The position numbers and the translations under genes were made by a program. From contig NZ_CP195106.1 in the NCBI RefSeq assembly GCF_051175385.1, forward strand, positions 930,001-994,000: a stretch of DNA of 64,000 nucleotides, given 5' to 3'. Numbering within the stretch: position 1 is the first letter of the stretch; the number at the start of each line of letters is the position of its first letter. Below, piece by piece: positions 15,614 to 23,226 of the stretch. This DNA comes from Tundrisphaera lichenicola. GTDB lineage: Bacteria; Planctomycetota; Planctomycetia; Isosphaerales; Isosphaeraceae. The notes below the pieces were generated by a model. It was not told where the DNA came from and made no database searches. It saw nothing but the letters and a program-made list of their open reading frames with translations.

Positions 15614-17545
15614 TCATTCGGGATCGAGGGCCGGTCCGGTCCGCCTCGGGGCATCAGGGCGGAACGCGCTCGGGTCGGCATGACTCACCTTGAGCCAGGA
15701 TCGATAAGGAGATCCGTCCGACCCGGCCCCGGCGAAATCGCAGAGTCGGACCTTCCGCCCGTCGGGGGTCGGGACGTCCAGGAGGAGCATCGTCCCGGCC
15801 GCTTCGACCCGATCGACGACCGCTGCACGGCCGATAGTGTTCGCATCCAGTTCGGGCAAGTCGTCGGGGTCGATCTCGTTGAGCCGCCGATCATAGGCGA
15901 GCAAGATCGGGCCTCGATAGGCGGCCACCAGCCCCTCGCTCTCGCGCTCCCCGACCCAGAATCGGGGCGAAAGGTCGAGTTCCAGCGCGATCCGGTCGCC
16001 GGGCTTCCATTCTCGGTCGAGCGTCAGATATCGCCCCGGCATCACATCGGGGATTGCTTGGTCGTTGACCTTCACCGAGGTCCGGGTCGACCACTGCGGG
16101 ATCCTCAGTCGAACCGCGAACGCCCCCGGTCGCTCGGGGTCCACCCGGATCTCGACCTTCCCGCCAAGGGGATAGTCGGTCTCCTGGGTCAGCTTGACGC
16201 GCGAGCCCGAGGCCAGTGGGACCGAGGCCGAGCCCGGCCCATACCAGTTCACGAAGAGGCCCTCGTCGTCGACCAGGACGGCCCACTCGCCGATCAGGCC
16301 AAGGCCACGGACCGCATTGACGCTGCAACAGTTCAACTCGGGCGAGCCGGGCCGACACTGGAAGCCGATCTCGTGGAAGCTCGCCTTGCGGTCGCCGTCC
16401 ATCGGGGTGTTGTAGGTGCTCCATCGGCCCGAGGGCGCGAAGAATCCCATCGCCGAGTTGAGCGTGGAGAGTTCCAACTCATCGGCGACGATGGGGTTCG
16501 CGGTCAATCGGAGCATCTCGACGCTCATCGCCATCCAGGCTACCGTGCAGCAGGTCTCGATGGCCCCCCGATGGTAGGGGTTCCCCTGGGCTTGCTCGCC
16601 CGACGAGAAGCCGCCGTTGTTGTGGCGGTCGGTCTCGACGATGCTCCACCAGAGATTCTCGAAGGCGGTCCGGAAGCTGGGGTCGCCGGTCTCCCGATAC
16701 GACTCGGCGAGGGCCAGGATCGGATGGAGGCTCTCCCACCGGGGTTTGGGGGTCTTGTAGAATGGCTCGCCGGCCAGTCCCCGACGGAGGTAGTCTCCGG
16801 CCATCGGCCTGCCCTGGGAATCCTCGGCGGCGAACTCGCGGACGACCTGCTCGGCCAGGTCGCGGTACCGGGTCGTGCCGGTCCTCCGGTGGAGCAAGAA
16901 CAGGGCGTGGGCCGGCGCGAGGTTCATCTCGGTCGAGCCGGTGTCGACCAGCCGGGGACGCTTCTCGCCCAGGAAACGATCGCAAAAGAGGTCGCCGATC
17001 CGGGTCGCGGCGGCCAGCGCGGCGGGGTCGCCGGTCCGTTCTTCCCAGAGGAGCAGGCCGAGCAGGGCATGGTAGTGCCCCCAGGCATCCCAGGTCGGCC
17101 CGTCCTTCCCGTCGACGTTCGGGGCCATCCCGGTCAGCCGGTGCCCCCGGGGAAATGGTCCGAGGTAGCCATCGGAGTCCTGGAGCGCGATCCACTCGGC
17201 CACGAAGCGGGCAAGCCTGTCCTTCAGGGCGGGGTCGCCGGTCAGGTCCAGGACCCCGGTGGCCCCGGTCAGATATTTCCCGGCGAACTCGCCCGACCAG
17301 GGGAGGAGGTTCCGGTACGGTCGGCGGTCGCGATCGCGAAACATGCCCAGCATGGCCGGGTTGGCCGAGGGGGCTTCCATCAGCCAGTGCTGGGTGACAT
17401 CGCGGAGTCGATCTCCGACCGGGCCGCCGATCGAGACCGACGAGCCGGGAGTCCGACGGGCCAGGTTCTTCCCCTCGCCCGCCGAGAGGGGATCGTCCAT
17501 CATCGACAGGATCGTCAATGACGAGAGAAAGAGAGTCCGAATCAT
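15614..17545 (-). CDS. GH127-family glycoside hydrolase (DUF1680), exported
   Basis: A hydrophobic leader at residues 1-16 suggests export. The sequence contains the blocks of the GH127 beta-L-arabinofuranosidase family: 'WLMEAPSANPAML', 'GEFAGKYLTGATG', 'QDSDGYLG', 'WDAWGHYHALLGLLLWEERTG', the metal/catalytic motif ELNCCSVNAVRG (Cys406 and Cys407), and 'WYGPGSASVPLASGSRVKL'. In characterised members a pair of Cys with a Glu binds zinc and the Cys acts as nucleophile. The substrate here is unknown and some DUF1680 proteins act on other sugars. Length 643 aa is normal. The stop lies 128 bases upstream of the lipoprotein's ATG side; the gene diverges from the DinB-like gene. Confidence 0.88.
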   Translation of the reverse strand: MIRTLFLSSLTILSMMDDPLSAGEGKNLARRTPGSSVSIGGPVGDRLRDVTQHWLMEAPSANPAMLGMFRDRDRRPYRNLLPWSGEFAGKYLTGATGVLDLTGDPALKDRLARFVAEWIALQDSDGYLGPFPRGHRLTGMAPNVDGKDGPTWDAWGHYHALLGLLLWEERTGDPAALAAATRIGDLFCDRFLGEKRPRLVDTGSTEMNLAPAHALFLLHRRTGTTRYRDLAEQVVREFAAEDSQGRPMAGDYLRRGLAGEPFYKTPKPRWESLHPILALAESYRETGDPSFRTAFENLWWSIVETDRHNNGGFSSGEQAQGNPYHRGAIETCCTVAWMAMSVEMLRLTANPIVADELELSTLNSAMGFFAPSGRWSTYNTPMDGDRKASFHEIGFQCRPGSPELNCCSVNAVRGLGLIGEWAVLVDDEGLFVNWYGPGSASVPLASGSRVKLTQETDYPLGGKVEIRVDPERPGAFAVRLRIPQWSTRTSVKVNDQAIPDVMPGRYLTLDREWKPGDRIALELDLSPRFWVGERESEGLVAAYRGPILLAYDRRLNEIDPDDLPELDANTIGRAAVVDRVEAAGTMLLLDVPTPDGRKVRLCDFAGAGSDGSPYRSWLKVSHADPSAFRPDAPRRTGPALDPE

Positions 17546-17676
17546 GGGATAGCTCGCGCAGAGGGTCTTGATTCGGGGACGACCAGCCCCGATCGTGGAC
17601 CCACAGTCTGCCGCCCGACGAACCGGGACGCAATGAGCCCGAGCGTGACCCGGGCCGGACGCCAGGAGACCGAGCG

Positions 17677-18156
17677 ATGAGCCTCGATCAAGGGATCCTT
17701 AACCACCTTCGAGCCTTCCTCACGGGGAGTGACGCCCACATCTCGTTCGATGAGGCAATCGATGGCCTACCCGTCGGGCTTCGAGGGGCCAAGCATCCTT
17801 CGGTCCCTCACACCCCCTGGCGGCTGATCGAGCACATGCGGATCGCCCAGTGGGACATCCTGGAATTCTCCCGAAATCCCCTCCACATCTCGCCCGAGTT
17901 CCCCGACGGCTACTGGCCCTCGGGGGACGGCCCGCCCGACCCTCGGGCCTGGGATAAATCCGTCGAGGCCTTTCGCGGAGACCTCCGGGCCATGATCGCG
18001 CTGGTGGAAGATCCCCAGGTCGACCTCGTCGCCCCGATCCCCCACGGGGACGGCCAGACGATCCTTCGCGAGGCCCTGCTGATTGCCGATCATAACGCCT
18101 ATCACCTGGGACAGTTCGTGGTCCTCCGGAAGCTCCTGGAGGCCCAGGAAAACTGA
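17677..18156 (+). CDS. DinB/YfiT-like metal-binding protein
   Basis: A 159-aa four-helix-bundle protein. His53 (LIEHMRIAQWD), His139 and His143 (LIADHNAYHLGQFV) are the usual metal-binding histidines of the DinB superfamily. These proteins include thiol-dependent transferases and stress-linked proteins; the substrate is unknown. The ATG has GAGCG-type weak upstream signal. The last codons and stop (ACTGAA) lie in the left copy of a 10-bp direct repeat flanking the MITE-like element that follows, so an insertion directly after the stop codon appears not to have damaged the protein. Confidence 0.85.
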   Translation: MSLDQGILNHLRAFLTGSDAHISFDEAIDGLPVGLRGAKHPSVPHTPWRLIEHMRIAQWDILEFSRNPLHISPEFPDGYWPSGDGPPDPRAWDKSVEAFRGDLRAMIALVEDPQVDLVAPIPHGDGQTILREALLIADHNAYHLGQFVVLRKLLEAQEN

Positions 18157-18404
18157 ACGGGGTGTGCCCGGGGTTTCTGGGGTTGTGTTGGCGGAGCAAG
18201 CTCCGCCCGGGCAAAGCGTAAGCAAGCTCCCGCACTCCAAAGCCTCCGGCGTCCAGTCTGGCTCGATGTGCTCCCCCGGCGGCGGAGCCGCCTTGGAGTG
18301 CGCGAGCTTGCTCACGCTTTCAGACCCGGAGCTTGCTCCGGGAGAGAACCGTAGCCGATCGCCGCAACGCCCCCCAGAATCCCTGGCTACACCCACTGAA
18401 CGGG
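18152..18404. mobile_element. MITE-like element with target-site-like duplication
   Basis: The stretch is flanked by an exact 10-bp direct repeat ACTGAACGGG (18152-18161 and 18395-18404). Just inside are imperfect 24-base inverted ends (18159-18182 and 18372-18395, 19 of 24 matching). Inside lie nested palindromes: GGCGGAGC/GCTCCGCC (18190-18207), 28-base inverted arms matching 26 of 28 positions (18213-18240 and 18293-18320), GGCGGC/GCCGCC (18278-18292) and CCCGGAGC/GCTCCGGG (18325-18342). It has no coding capacity. This is the pattern expected of a miniature inverted-repeat element inserted after the DinB-like stop codon; a hairpin-rich terminator is the alternative. Confidence 0.6.
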
Positions 18405-18535
18405 CCGGTCCACTTTCGGTCAAGTTGGCCGGGTGCTCCTGCCGATGTCAGCCGATGATGGAACCGCCGGGACGAAATCCGCCAGGGCACGGATGGGCGG
18501 ACCGGCTGTCGGGGGGGCATGGGAGGCCCGATCAC

Positions 18536-20917
18536 ATGACGCGCCCTCGAACGGGGGTCGGGGCCGAGCTTGTCCCGCTGGTCCTGATCCTGGCTTGCCT
18601 GGCCGGGTCGCTGGGACTGATCATCGTGGTCCAGCGACGAGCCGCCCCGCGCCCGAAGGCTCTGGCCCCGGTCGCAGTCGCGTTGCCGCCCTCCCCCACG
18701 CCCGTTCCCGAGGCGAAACCCGCCCCGGTCCCGGTGGTCGAGCCCGAGCCCGAACCACCCGCTCCTCCCCCCGAAGATCCGACGCCCAGGGTCCTGGCGA
18801 AACTGACCCAGGCCGAGGCCGAGCAACTCCTGGAGGCCTCGAAGGCCGACCGGAAGGCCACGGCCCTGGAAGCCGCCCGGAAGTCGGCGATGATCGAGGC
18901 CGAGCGTTGGCGACGCAGGGAATCCCTGGTCAATGCCCAGCTCTCGGCGCTGGAGTCGAAGGTCCGCAAGAGCGAGACCGAGGTCGATGAACTGGCCCTG
19001 GAGCGGGACGCCCTGCTCCGGGAGCGGGATGCCCGGAAGGCGGCCATCGCCCGGGCGAGTTCCCGGCCCTCCCAGGCGATCCTGCCGCACAAGGGGCCGA
19101 ACGGGACCTGGAGGCGGCCCATCGTGGTCGAGTGCACCAACGGGATGGCGATCCTCCAACCCCAAGGGCTCGCCTTCGGCCTGCTCGACCTGGCCTCGGG
19201 CTTCGGCCCGAGTAGCAACCCATTCCTGGGTGCCATCGCCCGCGAGTTGATCCGGATTCGCCAGCACGAGTCGCCCGACGGTGCTCCGGTGGTCCCCTAT
19301 ATCTTCTTCCTCGTCCGACCCGACGGCGTTCGCCCTTATTATGAAGCCCGGGGGCGGCTCGAACCGCTCGGGATCACCTTCGGCTACGAGCTGGCCGACC
19401 AGGACTGGGAGATCGAATTCCCCGACCTCGATGACGTCGCGGCCTGGGACGGTTCGGTCTCTCCCCGGAACCCCCGATCGTTCGACCCGCCGGGCGTCTC
19501 GCCCGCAGAAAATGAGGATTGGCCCACCCTGGGGCCGAACCGTCGAGGAGGAGGTGGTCGGGCCGAAATCGACGATTCCGACTTCGTCTGGCCCGGCCAG
19601 GAGGCCCTGGCCCGCGCCGCGGCGAGTGGGGGATTGAAAGAAGTAAACCCCGACCCCACTCGGGGATCCGATCCGGTCCTGGGCAACCAACCGGGCGGGT
19701 CACCCCTCCCGAGCGGATCGTCGAACGGACCGACCATGGCAACGTCGCCGGATCAAGGGCCGATCGCCCCGGCCGCGAGCGAGCCCGACCTCGAAGGATC
19801 GGGGACGCTGGCGGCTGGATCTCGGGGGTTCAACCCCCCACCGGGAACTCCCGCCGGCCCGATGATCCGCGGTGGTCATGGACTGACTTCGGGTCGCCCG
19901 TCGGGAACCGGCCGAGCCACCCCGGATCTGGGGTCGGGTTTCCCCTCCGCCATTGATCCGACCGGAACACCCGGCTCTTCGGGAGGCCCGCCCACGAGCC
20001 CGACCCAGCCGGAGCAGCCCGGCCGATCTGCCGGCTCGCCAGGCTCGATCGATCAGGCCCCCTCGCTCGAACGGCCCGACTCTGCGAGCCCCTCCGCCGA
20101 TCATGATCCCTCGGGCTCGAACGAGCCGGATTCCGGCCCGAACTCGGCCGATCGGCCCGAGTCGGACCCGGGCACAGAATTCGTCTGGCCGAAGAAGCCA
20201 GGTAACGGCTCGAAGGATCGATCTCGGACGCCCGGCTCGACGACTCCCGATCCTGCGGACCTCTCGCCCCCGGAGATCCATCGAGGGCCGTTCACCCGAC
20301 CCCTCGCGATGGGCGTGCAACTCCCGCCTTCCTCCGATGATCCGACCTCGGGCCGTCCCGCCGAGTCGGGTCAGCGAGGTTCGGCGGGTGGGGGCCAGCC
20401 GGTCCGTCGGATGATCGGCCAGTCGGGCGGTTCGGGCAGCCCGCCCTCGGGAGGCCAGCCCCCCCAGACTCCCGCCGGGATCGGGGTAGGGATGCCCCCG
20501 ATGGGCACTTCCCCCTCCACGGCCGGTTCGGGCAATCCCTCGGAGGGGAGCCCGGGCTCCGCTTCGATGCCCGATCCGGGGATGGGCAAGATCATCGACC
20601 GCCGATACGAGATGGTCGTGGTCTGCGGGCCTCGCGGCGTCATCCTCCAGCCGGGTAGCTACCGGGTGACGGCCGAGGCCCTGAAGGACCGCGACGGCCT
20701 CCTCAAGCAGCAGATGGTGGCCCTGGTGAAAGCCCGGAGGGCGGCCGACCCCTCGGTGCTCCTCGAACCGAAGGTCCGGTTCCTGGTCCAGTCTGGCGGC
20801 TCCCAGACTTACTGGGCCGCGCGGAGCCAGATGCTCCTCTCGGGACTGGACTGGCCGATGACGACCCAGGTGGTCCAGCCCGACTCCCTCTCCATCCTCC
20901 CCTCGGAGGGCTGGTGA
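18536..20917 (+). CDS. Membrane-anchored coiled-coil protein with repeated C-domain
   Basis: Start ATG at 18536 has GGGAGG nine bases upstream. One membrane segment (about residues 8-32, VGAELVPLVLILACLAGSLGLIIV without long breaks) is followed by a Pro-rich linker, a coiled coil (about 85-185, EAEQLLEASKADRK onward), a first globular domain (about 200-320, with ILQPQGLAFG, IARELIRIR and YIFFLVRPDGVRPYYEAR), a very long Pro/Ser/Gly/Asp-rich disordered linker (about 330-690) and a second domain at the end with VVCGPRGVILQPGSY and VRFLVQSGGSQTYW. The two domains resemble each other. Family unknown; the layout recalls planctomycete coiled-coil membrane proteins. Its stop overlaps the next start by one base (TGATG), so the pair is coupled. 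Confidence 0.8.
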   Translation: MTRPRTGVGAELVPLVLILACLAGSLGLIIVVQRRAAPRPKALAPVAVALPPSPTPVPEAKPAPVPVVEPEPEPPAPPPEDPTPRVLAKLTQAEAEQLLEASKADRKATALEAARKSAMIEAERWRRRESLVNAQLSALESKVRKSETEVDELALERDALLRERDARKAAIARASSRPSQAILPHKGPNGTWRRPIVVECTNGMAILQPQGLAFGLLDLASGFGPSSNPFLGAIARELIRIRQHESPDGAPVVPYIFFLVRPDGVRPYYEARGRLEPLGITFGYELADQDWEIEFPDLDDVAAWDGSVSPRNPRSFDPPGVSPAENEDWPTLGPNRRGGGGRAEIDDSDFVWPGQEALARAAASGGLKEVNPDPTRGSDPVLGNQPGGSPLPSGSSNGPTMATSPDQGPIAPAASEPDLEGSGTLAAGSRGFNPPPGTPAGPMIRGGHGLTSGRPSGTGRATPDLGSGFPSAIDPTGTPGSSGGPPTSPTQPEQPGRSAGSPGSIDQAPSLERPDSASPSADHDPSGSNEPDSGPNSADRPESDPGTEFVWPKKPGNGSKDRSRTPGSTTPDPADLSPPEIHRGPFTRPLAMGVQLPPSSDDPTSGRPAESGQRGSAGGGQPVRRMIGQSGGSGSPPSGGQPPQTPAGIGVGMPPMGTSPSTAGSGNPSEGSPGSASMPDPGMGKIIDRRYEMVVVCGPRGVILQPGSYRVTAEALKDRDGLLKQQMVALVKARRAADPSVLLEPKVRFLVQSGGSQTYWAARSQMLLSGLDWPMTTQVVQPDSLSILPSEGW

Positions 20918-21990
20918 TGCCCGAACCATCGACGATCGCTCCCGAATCCTACGCGAAAATCATCGCCCGCCCCGCGCTCCTGCTGGCCCTCCTGGCGGGA
21001 GCCTGGGCCTGGCAAGTCCGACCGAGGCCCGATCGCGAGCCCGTCCTCGCCCGCCCGGCACCCGCCCCCGAGAAGGTTGCCGTCGTCGAGCCCCCTCCGC
21101 CTCCCGCCCCGGCACCGACCCCGAAGCCTGCACCCCGGCCGGTCCCCGAACCGATCCCGCTGGACGAGGCCGCCGTGGCCCGCGCCGAGATGTCGCTCGA
21201 CCAGGCGGCCCGCGACCGGGCCAGGGCCGAGGCCCGGCTTGCCGACGCCGAGAAGGCCCTCCGGGACGCCTCGATCGAGACCGCCAGGACCCTGGCGGAT
21301 AGCCGCTCGCTCGCCGGTCGGGTCCGGGACCCGAGCGCCCGGATCGCCGCCGCGTCGGCCAAGGGGGGATTTCTCCGGGGCGAGCGTGATCGACTCAAGA
21401 AGGAATTGCTGGCGATCCAGAGCATCCCGGTCCCTAAGGCCCAGGCCTTGATGGCCAAGAGCGCCGTGGCCAAGCCGACCGATGGCGCCGAGTATCACTT
21501 CGAGGTCCGGCGCGATCACGTCTCGTTCATCGACCTCGACCGACTGATCGAGATGGTCAAGACCGACGCCCGGATCCGCCTCCGGGCCGGGGGCAATCGG
21601 AGTCGGATCTCGGCCACGGTCGGGCCGGTCGGTGCGTTCTCGCTCCACTACGAGATGGGACGGACCTTGCCCGACGCCGTGGCCCAGTTCATGGATCCCG
21701 GCGATGCCCAGTATTCCCTCCTGGGCTGGGAGATCATCCCCGCCGGGAACAACCGGGGCGAGCCCTTCGAGAGTACTCGGAGCAATTCCTCCAATTTCTC
21801 CAGGGCCATCCACCGCCTGATCCCTGGACGTGATACGATCACCATGTGGATCTATCCCGACGGTTTCGCCCTCTACCGGAAGCTCCGCGACGAGCTTCAC
21901 ACCCAGGGCTTCCTGGTCGCCGCCCGCCCGCTGCCCGAAGGGACCGCGATTCGCGGGAGCCCCGTGGGTTCGCTCTCGGCGGGTCAGTGA
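20917..21990 (+). CDS. Membrane-anchored coiled-coil protein, paralogous partner
   Basis: A membrane segment (about residues 18-33, ALLLALLAGAWAWQV) is followed by a Pro/Ala-rich linker, an Arg/Ala-rich coiled coil (about 85-165, e.g. AVARAEMSLDQAARDRARA) and a C-terminal domain (FEVRRDHVSFIDLDRLI and ITMWIYPDGFALYRKLRDE) resembling the repeated domain of the upstream gene. The ATG at 20917 overlaps the upstream TGA, with a GTG at 20914 as alternative. Function unknown; the parallel layout of the two coupled genes suggests they form a hetero-oligomer. A 76-base spacer separates it from the HD gene. Confidence 0.78.
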   Translation: MPEPSTIAPESYAKIIARPALLLALLAGAWAWQVRPRPDREPVLARPAPAPEKVAVVEPPPPPAPAPTPKPAPRPVPEPIPLDEAAVARAEMSLDQAARDRARAEARLADAEKALRDASIETARTLADSRSLAGRVRDPSARIAAASAKGGFLRGERDRLKKELLAIQSIPVPKAQALMAKSAVAKPTDGAEYHFEVRRDHVSFIDLDRLIEMVKTDARIRLRAGGNRSRISATVGPVGAFSLHYEMGRTLPDAVAQFMDPGDAQYSLLGWEIIPAGNNRGEPFESTRSNSSNFSRAIHRLIPGRDTITMWIYPDGFALYRKLRDELHTQGFLVAARPLPEGTAIRGSPVGSLSAGQ

Positions 21991-22066
21991 CGGGAGTCGC
22001 AGTAGAGGACTCCACCCCCGACCGGATCGAGATCCGGGTCCGCCCCATCAACGAGTCGAACACCTC

Positions 22067-22600
22067 ATGAAAACAGATGTGAAGGGGATCCTCGATGTCG
22101 TCCTCGACGACTATACCCTGCCCTGGGACGGCTTCCACGGGGTCGCCCACTGGGCGAGGGTCCTGGAAAACGGGCTGATGCTGGCCGAGGAGACGAATGC
22201 CGACATCGAAGTGGTCCGGCTGTTCGCCTTGCTCCACGATTCCCGGAGGGTCAACGAAGGCACCGACCCCGACCACGGACCTCGCGCGGCCGAGTTCGCA
22301 GGGACGCTCCGGGGCCGGTTCTTCGAGTTGACCGATCCCCAGTTCGAGTTGCTCCACCGGGCCTGCGCCGGGCACACGCACGAGCGGACCCATCCCGACG
22401 TCACGATCCAGACTTGCTGGGATGCCGATCGTCTCGACCTGGGGAGGGTCGGCATCACCCCGGACCCGAAGTGGCTCTGCACCGAAGTCGCCCGACGTCC
22501 CGAGACCATCAAGGAAGCCCACGGCAAGGCCACCTTCGGGATCATCCCCGAGATGGTCCAGGAGGATTGGGGCATCTGTCGGAATCGTCGTATTGGGTAG
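22067..22600 (+). CDS. HD-domain phosphohydrolase-like protein
   Basis: A 177-aa protein with the HD order H...HD...D: His24/His28 (FHGVAHWARV), His57-Asp58 (FALLHDSRR), and Asp119/Asp121 (TCWDADRLDLGRV). HD proteins are metal-dependent phosphohydrolases or related enzymes; the substrate cannot be read from the sequence. A GHTHERTHPD loop supplies extra histidines. The start at 22067 has no clear ribosome binding site. It ends with TAG at 22598-22600, only 12 bases before the ATG of the sigma-factor pseudogene, so the two were probably read together once. Confidence 0.82.
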   Translation: MKTDVKGILDVVLDDYTLPWDGFHGVAHWARVLENGLMLAEETNADIEVVRLFALLHDSRRVNEGTDPDHGPRAAEFAGTLRGRFFELTDPQFELLHRACAGHTHERTHPDVTIQTCWDADRLDLGRVGITPDPKWLCTEVARRPETIKEAHGKATFGIIPEMVQEDWGICRNRRIG

Positions 22601-22612
22601 ACTCGAGCCACA

Positions 22613-23158
22613 ATGCCCGAGATCACACAAATCCTGGATGCCTCCGCGGCCGGTGACCGACGGGCCGCGACCCAGATCCTGCCGCTCGTTTACGACGAGT
22701 TACGCAAGCTCGCCGCCGTCCGCTAGGCGGGCGAGGCTCGTGACCACACCCTCAACGCCACCGAACTCGTTCACGAGGCCTTCATGAGGTTGGTCGGGGG
22801 CCAGGAGTTCGACGGCAGAGGTCGCTTCTTCGCAGCCGCTTCCGAAGCCATGCGCCGTAACCTTGTGGATCATGTCCGAAGCCGCATGGCCGCCAAGCGT
22901 GGGGCCGGCCGGCGAGTGACGACCGATCTGGACCGCCTTTCCGGGATCACCCCCGATGAAGATGTCCTAGTGGTACACGACGCGCTCAATCGATCGGCTG
23001 CCCAAGACCCGAGAGTGGCTAAGCTATTAACCCTGCGATACTTCGGCGGTCGGAGCCTTCGCGAAGCGTCCGAGGATCTGGACATCGCTCCTCGCACCGC
23101 CGACTCCTGGTGGCACTACGCTCGGGCCTGGCTGGCGGCCAACCTATCTGTCGGTTAA
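22613..23158 (+). pseudogene. ECF sigma factor gene with in-frame TAG
   Basis: The frame encodes an ECF sigma factor of the planctomycete group that pairs with Ser/Thr kinases (TIGR02999/Sigma70_ECF type): region 2 blocks LPLVYDELRKLAAVR and TLNATELVHEAFMRLVG, then RNLVDHVRSRMAAKR, and region 4 LLTLRYFGGRSLREASEDLDIAPRTADSW. After codon 37 the frame has TAG (22724-22726) at a position where relatives have Leu, so a single T-to-A change from TTG explains it. An internal ATG at 22784 could give a truncated product lacking the start of region 2. G+C is visibly lower than in neighbours. Alternatives are readthrough or a sequencing error. Confidence 0.8.
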
Positions 23159-23226
23159 AAATATATTTCGGAATCGACTGCGCGTTCTGTCGGCGGATTT
23201 CGCATTGGGTGCGACGAACCACCCCG

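Noticed and set aside
15518..17521. 667-codon open frame opposite the GH127 gene
   Set aside because: The minus strand encodes a clear GH127 enzyme with its Cys-Cys motif; the plus frame has no such evidence.
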